This document shows, piece after piece, positions 25,431 to 34,295 of a stretch of 64,000 nucleotides of DNA. Below the pieces are notes generated by a model, which made no database searches, was not told where the DNA came from, and was given only the letters and a program-made list of their open reading frames with translations. The stretch lies in assembly GCA_900543085.1 (NCBI GenBank), contig UQQF01000006.1:1-64000 (forward strand). The letters are read 5' to 3'. The first letter of the stretch is position 1; the number at the start of each line of letters is the position of its first letter. Position numbers and translations under genes: made by a program. This stretch comes from an uncultured Eubacteriales bacterium. Lineage in GTDB: Bacteria; Bacillota; Clostridia; Oscillospirales; Oscillospiraceae.

Positions 25431-26690
25431 ATGAGCCTATTTCAAATGAGCGTGGCCGGAGGAGTATTGATCTTATTCATTGTGGTTATCCGCGCATTGG
25501 CAATCCATCGTTTGCCTAAAACAACCTTTTTAGCGTTGTGGATGATCGCAGCTCTGCGCTTGCTCCTGCCATTCTCCATCCCGCTGACTTTCAACATCCA
25601 TATCGGCCTTGATGTTTTTTCAGATGTGGTTCAAGAATTACCCTCTGGAAATATCGCTTCTACTTTACCGGGGGATAGTCCGCCGTCTTATGATATAGGT
25701 ACGGCTGTTCCAAGTCCTGCAACAGAACACATTTCTACCTTTGAGATACTCTGGTTGGTTGGCGTGCTGCTGTTGGCAATCTACTTCTCCATATCCCATT
25801 TTCGGAGTATGCGGAAGTTCAGAATGTCTATCCCCGACAACACGCCGTATATCCAAAATTGGTTGACCGCACACCAAATTTCCAGACCCCTTGCGGTGCG
25901 GAGCTCCGATTTGATTTCCTCTCCGCTGACCTATGGCATCCTGCATCCGGTGATCCTCTTGCCCAAAAAACTTGATCGGAATGACCAGGTTGCATTGAAG
26001 TATGTGCTGACCCATGAATATGTCCACATTCGGCGCTTTGACGCAATCACAAAAATTCTCTTTGCCGCCGTGCTCTGCATCCATTGGTTTAATCCGTTTG
26101 TTTGGGTCATGTATGTTCTCGCCAACCGGGATATAGAGTTGTCGTGTGATGCCTGGGTTATCCGTATGATGGGTGAAAAAAATCGTTCCTCCTATGCGCT
26201 GATGTTAATTAAAATGGAGGAAAAGAGAAGCGGTATGTCCGCTTTATACAGCCATTTTGGCAAAAATGCAATTTCAGAAAGGATTGAAGCAATTATGAAA
26301 TTCAAAAAGACATCTATTTTGGCGTGTACTTTGGCACTTGCCTTGATTGCTGGTGCAACTACGGCATTTGCTGCCGCAAGGACTGATGACAATATGGAAC
26401 TAATGGGACTTGGATTTTCTACCGCAGAGGTAGGGGATATGGAAGCTGTGGAAATTGGAAATACCACTCTGGTACAGCGTGTGGGGGAAGAAGGTAATCA
26501 GGCAGATAACAGGGTAACAAACATCGAGGATATGGCGCACATGGATGTCAATGGTACCACGCAAAATGCACAATCAATGGATATTACCCTGGTTTCTGTT
26601 AGCCATGATGATGAGTCCAAGTTTACGCCCGAAGAATGGGCTGAAATTTTGAAACAAATTGAGCAGGGAACGGTGCATTGGGAGGACTAA
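25431..26690 (+). CDS. blaR1: BlaR1-like M56 membrane metallopeptidase
   Basis: A 419-residue sensor with N-terminal membrane helices and a zinc-peptidase motif HEYVH at about residues 195-199, followed by a motif-rich loop (ELSCDAWVIRMMGEKNRSSYA). The helix near residue 290-315 (FKKTSILACTLALALIAGAT) exports a short C-terminal domain. That domain is not a penicillin-binding sensor, so the ligand is unlikely to be a classical beta-lactam. It should cleave BlaI on sensing a signal. Confidence 0.87.
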   Translation: MSLFQMSVAGGVLILFIVVIRALAIHRLPKTTFLALWMIAALRLLLPFSIPLTFNIHIGLDVFSDVVQELPSGNIASTLPGDSPPSYDIGTAVPSPATEHISTFEILWLVGVLLLAIYFSISHFRSMRKFRMSIPDNTPYIQNWLTAHQISRPLAVRSSDLISSPLTYGILHPVILLPKKLDRNDQVALKYVLTHEYVHIRRFDAITKILFAAVLCIHWFNPFVWVMYVLANRDIELSCDAWVIRMMGEKNRSSYALMLIKMEEKRSGMSALYSHFGKNAISERIEAIMKFKKTSILACTLALALIAGATTAFAAARTDDNMELMGLGFSTAEVGDMEAVEIGNTTLVQRVGEEGNQADNRVTNIEDMAHMDVNGTTQNAQSMDITLVSVSHDDESKFTPEEWAEILKQIEQGTVHWED

Positions 26691-26747
26691 TTGCTTTTCG
26701 CATTTGTATATACGAACAATGCAATTTCAGAAAGGAATGAAGCAATT

Positions 26748-27371
26748 ATGAAATTCAAAAAGATATCTATTGGGGCCTGTATTTTGGCACTTGTCTTGAT
26801 TGCTGGTGCAACTACGGCGTTTGCCGCTACTGCAACTAATGATAATGGCTCACATATTAGCCGGAGTGACGCAGTTCTGATTGACGTAGACGGTAACTTT
26901 CAGAAGGTGGATGTGACTGGTGAGGTTGATTCAAGCGACGTACACTTCATTTCTGATTGTAACCTGCAAATGGTGGATGTTACTAATGAGACTAATTCAA
27001 GTGATGTATGGTTCATTTCTAATTATAATGGTTTAACTTTAGTTGAAGTTCAGAATGATAATTCAAAAAACATTCTCGATGACACAGGAGATAGTTTTAT
27101 ATCACTTGCGAAAGATGCGCCAGTAACGCTTGGTGTCGGAAGTTGGAAACAAGGCGATACATTTGTGCTTGAGTGCAAAAATGAAGGAAGTAACGCAATT
27201 AAAATCAACATTCGTAACACAAGTTCGGGAGAAAACTGGCCTTATACTCTGGAAACAGGGACTGGGAGCATTACCTTTACCGCTCCTTACGATGGTGAGT
27301 TTGAGATCACCGTGGAAAATCTTTCTGACACAGATGCCAATCTGTCAATCTCGTACACGCTTACCCGGTAA
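26748..27371 (+). CDS. Secreted protein born from a duplicated blaR1 tail
   Basis: A 207-residue protein. Its first 27 residues (KFKKISIGACILALVLIAGA...) repeat the transmembrane segment of BlaR1, including the upstream NAISER-EAIM coding bases, so here the segment acts as a signal peptide. The mature part has two repeats (KVDVTGEVDSSDVHFISD and MVDVTNETNSSDVWFISN) and a beta-sandwich-like C-terminus. It probably shares the blaI operon. Possible role: exported effector or co-sensor. Confidence 0.75.
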   Translation: MKFKKISIGACILALVLIAGATTAFAATATNDNGSHISRSDAVLIDVDGNFQKVDVTGEVDSSDVHFISDCNLQMVDVTNETNSSDVWFISNYNGLTLVEVQNDNSKNILDDTGDSFISLAKDAPVTLGVGSWKQGDTFVLECKNEGSNAIKINIRNTSSGENWPYTLETGTGSITFTAPYDGEFEITVENLSDTDANLSISYTLTR

Positions 27372-27870
27372 CAAACATTACCAAGGTTTAAACATAAGGG
27401 GCTACCGCGGAAAACGGGATAATAAAAACCGCTGTTTGGCGGCTGGGGATCCATCCCCCCTGACATAATACAGTAGCCTGACGGCGGTTTTGAGAAATCA
27501 AGGCCGCCGTTTTCTTTTTGAAAAATGAGAATACGGGGGGTGTATTAAAGTCGCCCTTTTTTAAGGATACGGCGGTGTCCAGGAGGTATCGCTGTGTCCT
27601 TTTCCCTTTTCTCCCCCCCTAACCTGTCAAAAAAAGCCCACCCGTCCAGCAGGATCAGTCCGGCGGTAAATGTGAAATTTGGCAGTACATAAATGAATTT
27701 GTTATTTCGTGCGCTTGCGTGGCTTTGTGTCGCGCAGGCGCATTTTGTTTGTCCGACTTCTGGACACTTTGTCCAGAGGTGCGAGGCGGCTCCCCTGGGT
27801 GCCGCTCTCCGCCAGCTTTCCATTTTGTTTCTGCTCAACCCATCAACCGAAACAAAATGGAGGACAAGCT
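27372..27870 (+). other. Non-coding stretch with terminator and palindromic site
   Basis: I see no gene in these 499 bases. They hold a terminator at 27481-27520 (ACGGCGG / CCGCCGT stem, then a T-rich run) and the palindrome TCTGGACA-CTT-TGTCCAGA (27759-27777), which recurs at 28672 with its core reversed. The segment probably contains the promoter of the sigma-like gene. Confidence 0.5.
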
Positions 27871-28293
27871 ATGACAACGATCAATCTGAAAGATTTTTAT
27901 TATTGGTACTTAACGGACGAGCTGGTGGAGGTGCCTGACGAGGTAGCGGAGGAACTTATGGCCAGCAAGCGGCGCGAGGCCGCCCATGCGGAACGGGTAC
28001 GCTACAACAAGGCTTATTATTCCCTGGATTGTGACGATGGGATCGAATACTCCGCCTGCCTACACGAGCCCAGCCCCCAGGAGCTCATGGATCGCAAGGA
28101 GCTGTTTTTCCGGCTGTGGAACGCCCTTAACTCTCTGCCGGAGATCCAGGGCCGCCGGGTGGACGCTCATTTGATCCTGAAAAAGAGCTACCGTCAGATC
28201 GCCCGCGAGGAGGGCGTGGACAAGAGCGCCGTCCGCTGCTCCGTGAAATGCGGGATTGAACGCATGAAAAAATATTTGCAGGAAAATTTCTAA
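27871..28293 (+). CDS. Small sigma-70-like regulator of a nested element
   Basis: A 140-residue protein with an N-terminal region rich in acidic and aromatic residues and a region-4-like helix-turn-helix (FFRLWNALNSLPEIQGRRVD ... SYRQIAREEGVDKSAVRCSV). Such small sigma-like proteins act as regulators in conjugative and integrative elements. The ATG is preceded by a GGAGG-type site. Confidence 0.75.
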   Translation: MTTINLKDFYYWYLTDELVEVPDEVAEELMASKRREAAHAERVRYNKAYYSLDCDDGIEYSACLHEPSPQELMDRKELFFRLWNALNSLPEIQGRRVDAHLILKKSYRQIAREEGVDKSAVRCSVKCGIERMKKYLQENF

Positions 28294-28468
28294 GTTACCA
28301 TCTCCATTCACCCCTCTTTTTCTGGTGGTATGTGAGAGGAGGTGCGGGGGCCGCAGGCCACCGCCCCCCTTTGTGGGGGAGCGCCGTTGCCGAGTATGGC
28401 TGTCTTATGACGGGGCAAGAAAATGAGCGCGGCCCTTCCCGTCATTTATGAAAGTGAGGGGGAACAGA

Positions 28469-28669
28469 ATGGACTATGATCCTATGTTGGTTGCTATGCT
28501 GTCCCAGCCGTGGAGCAATAACGCCTGCCGTGGCTATGTCATCTACGCGATGGAGAACTGCGGTTTTTCTCCCAACGACATCCGGCGCGTGGTGGCGGAG
28601 CTCTATGAGGTTTTCGACATCCGCAGTCTGGAAGAGACCCAGCAGCACTTTGAGGAAAGCCCTTACTGA
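28469..28669 (+). CDS. Small conserved element protein (66 aa)
   Basis: A 66-residue acidic protein (MDYDPMLVAMLSQPW ... IRRVVAELYEVFDIRS) of a type I recall from clostridial integrative elements, where it lies between the sigma-like gene and the recombinase. Function unknown. GAGGGGG precedes the ATG. Its stop codon touches the repeated palindromic site. Confidence 0.65.
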   Translation: MDYDPMLVAMLSQPWSNNACRGYVIYAMENCGFSPNDIRRVVAELYEVFDIRSLEETQQHFEESPY

Positions 28670-28671
28670 CT

Positions 28672-28690
28672 TCTGGACAAAGTGTCCAGA
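28672..28690. repeat. Palindromic TCTGGACA site, second copy with inverted core
   Basis: TCTGGACA-AAG-TGTCCAGA. Compared with 27759-27777, the arms and flanks (GACT before, GGT after) are in the same orientation while the 3-base core is the reverse complement. Two such sites bracket the sigma-like and 66-residue genes. Confidence 0.6.
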
Positions 28691-28705
28691 GGTACATATC
28701 CGGCC

Positions 28706-28736
28706 AAAGGCCAGCACTTTCGTGGTGCTGGCCTTT
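28706..28736 (+). terminator. Hairpin before the 58-aa gene
   Basis: Perfect 12-bp stem AAAGGCCAGCAC / GTGCTGGCCTTT with a 7-base loop. It may terminate the sigma-like transcript. Confidence 0.55.
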
Positions 28737-28778
28737 GCCATGTTTCAACACATTTTATCATTGTATGGGCGGGATTTT

Positions 28779-28955
28779 ATGCAGGCACAGGTCAAATATG
28801 AAAGTGAAATCAAAACGGCTGTTCTCGGAGATCGGACGATCACCGTCAAAAATCTCACCCCCGTTTTTTCCCCGCAGGGGCTGGAAAAGCACAACCGCGA
28901 GATCGAGCGGCGGCTGTTTGACGTGTTCCGCAAGTATGCCGGGCAGCGGGGGTAG
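28779..28955 (+). CDS. Small conserved element protein (58 aa)
   Basis: A 58-residue protein (MQAQVKYESEIKTAVLGDRT ... LEKHNREIERRLFDVFRKYA) preceding the recombinase remnant. I recall similar small ORFs beside serine recombinases in clostridial elements. The start could also be ATG 28740, but the shorter form matches the family length better. Function unknown. Confidence 0.55.
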   Translation: MQAQVKYESEIKTAVLGDRTITVKNLTPVFSPQGLEKHNREIERRLFDVFRKYAGQRG

Positions 28956-29040
28956 GCCGGAGTCATCCTTGTTGTAAGGGGGCGGCAGAGGTATAATATA
29001 CTTGTAGGTTGGCTCCCAACGAACAGAAAGGGAGCTAATT

Positions 29041-29190
29041 ATGGATAATAGAATTGATGCAATTTACGGGCGGCAGTCGATTGACAAAAAGGACAGTATC
29101 AGCATTGAAAGTCAATTTGAATTTTGCCGATATGAGTTAAAAGGCGGTGAGGGTAAGGAATACAACATCAGTGCTGGGAGTGCTACATAG
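29041..29190 (+). pseudogene. Serine recombinase, truncated after about 40 residues
   Basis: Starts like a large serine recombinase of Tn4451/ICE type (DAIYGRQSIDKKDSISIESQ ... FCRYELKGGEGKEY) with the catalytic Ser in GRQS. It then leaves the family sequence before the TDKGYSG region and stops at codon 50. Only the tip of the resolvase domain remains, so it is inactive. It marks the broken end of a nested element. Confidence 0.8.
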
Positions 29191-29249
29191 CTGAATATCC
29201 CTGACCTCCTGTTTTGATCCCATCCAAATCAAAACAGGAGGTCATTTTA

Positions 29250-29672
29250 ATGGCATACAATTACGCCAAAGAAAAACGAAAATTCGACGCTGAGCGGAAG
29301 CGAAAGGCGTTATGGTACAGGAAAGAAGGCATGAGCGAGGAGGACATTGAAGCGATGCACTGCTTCGACCTCGCGCAATTCAATCGCGACAGGGCATACG
29401 AGAGCCGCAGGCGTCCGTTGGAGACGGCCTGCGGCTCTTACTGTATTCAGGTTCCGGAAACGGATACGGATCGTTACAACTGGATTGATGAAATCAGTAG
29501 CCCACAGCTGGTTGACCGGCTTCTAAAACTATCCAGGGACGACATGGCTCTGCTCACGCTCATAGTACAGCACGGTTACGGGGTGAATGAAATTGCAAGA
29601 CTTTATGGCGTGACACATTCAACCATCAGTCGAAAAATAACACGCATCAAAAACTTTTTGAAAAATTTTTGA
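29250..29672 (+). CDS. Sigma-region-4-like ICE regulator
   Basis: A 140-residue protein with a basic N-terminal helix (YAKEKRKFDAERKRKALW) and a C-terminal helix-turn-helix (MALLTLIVQHGYGVNEIARL ... THSTISRKITRIKNF). It resembles the small sigma-like proteins near the recombination end of Tn1549-type ICEs. AGGAGG lies 8 bases before ATG 29250. It is G+C- and codon-matched to the ICE core rather than to the nested cargo. Confidence 0.75.
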   Translation: MAYNYAKEKRKFDAERKRKALWYRKEGMSEEDIEAMHCFDLAQFNRDRAYESRRRPLETACGSYCIQVPETDTDRYNWIDEISSPQLVDRLLKLSRDDMALLTLIVQHGYGVNEIARLYGVTHSTISRKITRIKNFLKNF

Positions 29673-30112
29673 TGTCAATGGCACCAAATCGCCTTTCCCG
29701 CTGCCTATATAGTGAGAAGCAAAACTTCTTGAGAGTTCTCACAACTGAATACACGGTGCAGGAGTTAACTGCCCGCGTGGGCTGAAAGGCTCAGCGACAT
29801 GGGAGGCGGCGCTATGACGGCCGAGGTTTTCCTTGGCAAGAGCGATGAACGTTGTCCCTAAACCGGCTTTGGCAAGCCGCTTCGCAAAGAAAGCGCGGGT
29901 AGATAATAAATTCTCGCGCAAGCGCTCCCGTAGACTTGGGGGCAGCCCTGCGGTGTTCGCGAAGGCGGCATACGCAGAGTTGAGACAGTCTCGCCAAAGA
30001 CAGCTCCTGTAACCCCCATGCTCGCCGGGGCGCGTGGCAAATACGGCGGGAGACGAAATACGAACAAGCTCCACGGCAGCATTATGCCGTGGAGCTTTAC
30101 AGAGGTGTTCGC
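29673..30112 (+). other. Non-coding ICE stretch with hairpins
   Basis: No supported gene. There is a GTGAGAA/TTCTCAC stem-loop at 29712-29742. A 15-codon ORF (29815-29862) sits behind GGGAGG and ends early, perhaps a remnant or leader peptide. A strong hairpin AAGCTCCACGGC / GCCGTGGAGCTT (30066-30097) lies just before the next gene. The region may contain recombinase or regulator binding sites, but none is recognisable. Confidence 0.4.
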
Positions 30113-30298
30113 ATGAACCAGACCTTCACCAAAAACGAGAAAACACCGCGCAGCCGCCGCACAATGGACGCCCCGTCAACCTACAAGTTCGAGCAGGCAA
30201 AGCGCGAATACATAGTTGAACCCGTTTTCAAGTCCGAGGGCGAGACCTCGCTTTTCTCACTTCTCCTCAACCTCATGCGCCTCGACGCCATGGGTTGA
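30113..30298 (+). CDS. TnpW-like small ICE protein
   Basis: A 61-residue protein with a basic N-terminus and a core (REYIVEPVFKSEGETSLFSL, then LLNLM) that fits the short TnpW-type pattern of proteins encoded beside serine recombinases. It lies 76 bases upstream of the large serine recombinase. Function unknown; a recombination accessory role is inferred from position. Confidence 0.55.
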   Translation: MNQTFTKNEKTPRSRRTMDAPSTYKFEQAKREYIVEPVFKSEGETSLFSLLLNLMRLDAMG

Positions 30299-30374
30299 CA
30301 TCCGTGACAATTTCGGCGAGCGGAGGTAGAATAACCATGCCGCTTGCCGTTTGCCATAGGAAAAGGAGGAAAGT

Positions 30375-32102
30375 ATGAGAAAGACAAACGGTAAAAACCG
30401 TGAGAATACAGCAATTCTCTATGAACGTCTCTCGCGTGACGACAACCTTGAAGGCGACAGCTACAGCATACAGAACCAAAAGAAGCTGCTCACTAAAGTC
30501 GCAAGAGAGAAAGGGTACACAAACCTGATTCACTTTTTTGACGACGGAATCTCCGGCGTTACGATGGACAGGCCGGGCTTTAAGGAAATGATTAAGCAGC
30601 TCGAGCTTGGAAAGGCGTCCGCAGTGTTCGTCAAAGATCTCAGCCGCCTGGGACGCAACTACATCGAGGTAGGACGCTTGACGGAGGAGTTTTTCCCCGA
30701 GCACGACATACGCCTTATATCAGTATCCGACGGCATCGACACGGATGAAGGTGAGAACGAACTTGCGCCGATTCGCAACCTATTTAACGAGTGGTACAGC
30801 AGGGATATAAGCAAAAAGCGGAGAATCAGCAACAAAATCCGCGGAAATTCTGGAGTACCTATGGGAGCACCGCCATACGGGTATAAGAAGGTCTCAGATG
30901 GAAGCAAGAGCTGGGTCGTGGACGATGAAGCTGCTGCTGTGGTAAGACACATATTCAAACTGTACATGGATGGGCTCGGAGCCGAACAGATTGCTGCCCG
31001 GTTGTCCGAAGAACATGTGCTCACTCCAACTCACTATTGGCGGGAACAAGGCGTGAGCCGTCCAAACCGCCCTAATACAAATGAGCCGTGTCATTGGAAC
31101 AGCTCGACGGTTATCAACATTCTGTCTCGCCAGGAATACTGCGGCGACCTCATCAACTTCAAGACCTACTCGAAGTCCTATAAGAACAAAAAGCGCCTTG
31201 AAAATGACCGCGAAAACTGGGTCATCTTCAAAGACGTGCATGAGGCCATAGTGCCGCGGGAGCTGTGGGAGCGCGTTCAGCAGAAACGCGCCGGTGTTCG
31301 CAAGCGGCAGACCAACAAAGGAGAGCACAATATGTTCTCCGGTCTGCTCATCTGTTCCGACTGTGGGCGCAATCTACATTATCATTTTAATTCCAGGAAC
31401 CCCGAGATAACGTATTTCTCCTGCCCGAACACGAAGAGCGAGCGCGGCACCTGCACCGGAACGCATTACATCCGCGTAGATTTCCTCGAACAAGTCATTC
31501 TCGGCGAGATTCGCCGCCTGACAAAGTTCGTAAGCCAGTACGAGACGCAGTTTGCCAAGCTGATGATGGGCTTCACGCAGCAGGCGATGGCAGCCGAACG
31601 CAAACAAGTGCAGCTTGAACTGAGCAAAGCTAAAGCCCGCGACCGCGAGCTGGACACGCTGTTTGAGAAGCTTTACGAGGACAACGTAGCCGGTAAGATC
31701 AGCGACGAACGCTTCGTCCGTATGTCCAAGAAGTACGAGCTTGAGCAAGCGGAGCTCCGCAACACCATCAAGGCACTTCAAGCTGACATTGAGCGCATCG
31801 ACGGCAAGGCTGCAACCGCAGATATGTTCATCTCGGCCGTGCGCAAGTACACCCGTGCCAGAAAGCTAACACCTCGGATGCTAAACGAGCTGATAGACAA
31901 GATTGAAGTCCATCAGGCTGAGAAAGTGGACGGCGTCTGGCGTCAGCGGCTGACGATTCATTACAACTGCGTCGGCGCAATAACGCTGCCCGACACAGCG
32001 ACAATTCAAGCCCCGCACGTCACGATGAACACCCGCCAAGGCGTCTACGTTACCTACGAGCCAGATACGCCATCGCCTGCCGCGGACACAGCAAGCGCAT
32101 GA
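30375..32102 (+). CDS. Large serine recombinase (ICE integrase)
   Basis: A 575-residue site-specific recombinase. The resolvase domain has the catalytic Ser20 (LYERLSRDDN) and FVKDLSRLGRNY. Next come the recombinase domain (GVPMGAPPYGYKK), a zinc ribbon (CSDCGR ... CPNTKSERGTC), a coiled coil and a C-terminal DUF4368 (LTPRMLNELIDKIEVHQAEK). It should catalyse ICE excision and integration without host factors. It starts at ATG behind AAAGGAGG and is intact. Confidence 0.93.
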   Translation: MRKTNGKNRENTAILYERLSRDDNLEGDSYSIQNQKKLLTKVAREKGYTNLIHFFDDGISGVTMDRPGFKEMIKQLELGKASAVFVKDLSRLGRNYIEVGRLTEEFFPEHDIRLISVSDGIDTDEGENELAPIRNLFNEWYSRDISKKRRISNKIRGNSGVPMGAPPYGYKKVSDGSKSWVVDDEAAAVVRHIFKLYMDGLGAEQIAARLSEEHVLTPTHYWREQGVSRPNRPNTNEPCHWNSSTVINILSRQEYCGDLINFKTYSKSYKNKKRLENDRENWVIFKDVHEAIVPRELWERVQQKRAGVRKRQTNKGEHNMFSGLLICSDCGRNLHYHFNSRNPEITYFSCPNTKSERGTCTGTHYIRVDFLEQVILGEIRRLTKFVSQYETQFAKLMMGFTQQAMAAERKQVQLELSKAKARDRELDTLFEKLYEDNVAGKISDERFVRMSKKYELEQAELRNTIKALQADIERIDGKAATADMFISAVRKYTRARKLTPRMLNELIDKIEVHQAEKVDGVWRQRLTIHYNCVGAITLPDTATIQAPHVTMNTRQGVYVTYEPDTPSPAADTASA

Positions 32103-32116
32103 GGGAGGGGAGCAAA

Positions 32117-32524
32117 ATGAATCGCACTGCAATCTACGCCCGCACTGCCAGCCCCAACGAGACAGCCCTTGAGTGGCAAGTCCAAGCCCTACAAAGCCTT
32201 GCGTCGTACCTGGGCTTGAACGTCACCCACATAATCCGTGAGACCTCCAGCGGCCTTGATTTCAAGCGGCAGGGCTTGAATGAACTGATGTGCCTTACCA
32301 AGCAGCACGAAATAGACACCATCCTAATGACCAATCTCGACCGCATAGGCCGCGACACTCCGAAAGTCCTCGCCGTCCTCGAAGAACTCAACAGCCACGG
32401 CATCAAGCTCATCATACAAGGCGGCAACACAGTAGAGGTAAATGATAACCCACTGCTCAAATATCTGCGCCGCTTCACGCTGTATCCCAGCCTTGAAGTC
32501 GTGCTCGCATCAACAACCGAATAG
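32117..32524 (+). CDS. Resolvase-domain-only serine recombinase
   Basis: A 135-residue protein holding only a resolvase catalytic domain: Ser12 in IYARTASPNE, TNLDRIGRDT, and a final helix. It has no visible DNA-binding helix-turn-helix. It follows the large recombinase by 14 bases and could modulate it, act as a minimal resolvase, or be a decayed relative. Confidence 0.75.
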   Translation: MNRTAIYARTASPNETALEWQVQALQSLASYLGLNVTHIIRETSSGLDFKRQGLNELMCLTKQHEIDTILMTNLDRIGRDTPKVLAVLEELNSHGIKLIIQGGNTVEVNDNPLLKYLRRFTLYPSLEVVLASTTE

Positions 32525-32552
32525 CGCCCTACGCTGCAAGAAAAACGCAGAG

Positions 32553-32593
32553 CCTTACAGCGTTACTCAAACGTCGTAAGGCTCTGCATATTG
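32553..32593 (+). terminator. Terminator-like hairpin after the recombinase genes
   Basis: 12-bp arms GCAGAGCCTTAC / GTAAGGCTCTGC with a long AT-rich loop. No clear T-run follows. Confidence 0.5.
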
Positions 32594-32595
32594 AG

Positions 32596-32770
32596 ACGGG
32601 CGGGGGAAGCTGAGCTTGAAAAGCTCCGAAAGATATTCCTCAAGACCGAGACGGACGTTATCAACGAGATAGGTCGGCCACGTTCAATGGGTAACGCGGA
32701 CTACCACGCTGCCGCGGACCTTGAGCGCGTACAAGCTATGGAGACCGATTCGTGCGAATGTTTGCCATAG
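32596..32770 (+). pseudogene. C-terminal gene remnant at the ICE edge
   Basis: An open frame without a start encodes a well-formed tail (ELEKLRKIFLKTETDVINEI, then GRPRSMGNADYHAAADLE) ending at TAG. It looks like the last part of a helical ICE protein fused to unrelated DNA. The stretch up to the cas3 remnant (about 32,870) shows no other gene, so the ICE boundary probably falls here. Confidence 0.4.
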
Positions 32771-32869
32771 GTGATGGAGAAAGAATTTTGCGTTGCTTAG
32801 CGCGTAAAATCATGAGAGTATCCACAAGCAGGAACAGGGATATATCAACGCCGCTGCATATAGTCATGC

Positions 32870-34082
32870 GTAAAGAGGTACGTATGCTTGAGCGGCAGGG
32901 CCTGCACTTCATCGAGGAGCAGCACGGAGCCTGCCAACGAGGCAAGGCGGCGCACATTACGGCGCGGAGCGGCAAAGAGCGTGTCAAGCAGCTGCACCAT
33001 AGTGCTGCAAATAACAGGCGCGCCATCCCAGCGGCTGTTCCTTGCGAGATATATGTTCAGATTTTCCTCAGTGTCCGCAATGAAATCCGAGTGGTGCTCG
33101 AGAACACAGTCATCACCGAGAGCTTCGCGGATGCGCTGCACGTTCTACCCTGCAATTGACTTGTAAGGCGCAAAATAGAAGATATGCCGCGCGTTAATGC
33201 TCTGTGCGGCCTGAAGGCAAAAGCGCAGCCCGGCGTAGGTTTTACCGGCTCCGGTGGGGAGACAGAGGCGGTAAATCCCGGGCGCGGCGCCACGGCCGGC
33301 GTCCCGGCAGCGCGCGGACAGCTCGCGCCGCAGAGCGTCTATTGGGTGTTTTTCCGGCATTGCGCCGATATACGCCTCTCCGCGAGCGACCAATTCAGCC
33401 CAGAGTGCGGCGCGGGCAGCGCCGTCCGTCCGCCTCGGCAGCGGAACATTGTCCATGAAGCAGGCGGTATCGGTCCAGTCGGCATCCACCAACGCGCTGA
33501 ACAGCAGCCGCTGGACAAAACCGCGCGCAAACTCGCGCTGGGCGACGCGTGGATATAACAGTTTCAGTTTTAGACACAGCGCTTTTGCCTCGGAGGATGC
33601 GCCGTCTATGAGACGCATAATCTCGCTCTCGGGAACGACTTCCGCGAAAAATTTTCCGCGCTCTCGACATAAAGCTTCTTGGCGTCCTCAGAATACATTC
33701 TGTCCTTCCACGGCTCTTTGTCCAGCGGTGACACGACGTCGCAGCGCCCGCCGTGATGACAGCCGATGGCCAGCGCGGCCATCTGTGCCGCCAAATGCGC
33801 GCTCGCCGGCATCCCGTGAACTTTATCCACAATCCACCGCATTCCCGCCGAGGAGTGATTGAAGCGCTGTTTGGTCTCGCCGCGAATACGCCCCTGCACG
33901 GAACTGTTGGCCTTTCCCAGGTCACGGAGGAGGCCTGTCAGATATCCAAGCTTCTCCAGTCCGACTTCTGCGCAGGCCTAGGTGCAGAGCGCGGCAACAT
34001 TTTGACTGTGGTCAGATACGGGTTGTTCGGTTTGTCCATCGTCGCGTGTGCGGGCAGCCAGCATTGCTGCTCTTCCTTTCAT
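32870..34082 (-). pseudogene. cas3: Decayed cas3 (type I CRISPR HD nuclease/helicase)
   Basis: The minus strand encodes a recognisable Cas3 N-terminal two thirds: DHSQNVAALC, LRDLGKA, HSSAGMRWIVDKV and CHHGG of the HD domain, then LPTGAGKTYAGLRF (Walker A), YFAPYKSI, EHHSDF, and LLLDEVQALPLK (DEVQ box). It is broken by a TAG at 33978-33980, a lost T in the run near 33648 (frameshift), and a TAG at 33145-33147. The HD histidine in LHDLGKA reads CGT (Arg) at 33924-33926. The helicase C-terminal domain is missing beyond about 32,870. No other cas gene or repeat array is present. Confidence 0.85.
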
Positions 34083-34170
34083 AAATGTGTTATTATAGCA
34101 ACCTGCAATTATTTACCTGTTAAGAAGTAAATTGGGAAAATCAGAAAATTGTTATCATATATTCTTATGA

Positions 34171-34213
34171 AGTAAAAACGGCGGACAGAGTATACTGACC
34201 CGCCGTTTTTACT
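34171..34213. terminator. Bidirectional terminator
   Basis: Perfect 14-bp stem AGTAAAAACGGCGG / CCGCCGTTTTTACT with T-runs in both directions. It separates the cas3 remnant from the SWIM-like gene. Confidence 0.8.
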
Positions 34214-34295
34214 TTAATTATACTTAATTTGCGTTTCCATCCTCTACCTTTCAACTTCCACTGTCCGGATAATGCGCGGAGGCTGCATGGGGGCG

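Noticed and set aside
25061..26690. Beta-lactam resistance locus
   Set aside because: BlaI and BlaR1-like proteins are present, but there is no beta-lactamase or PBP2a gene, and the BlaR1 C-terminus is not a penicillin-binding domain.
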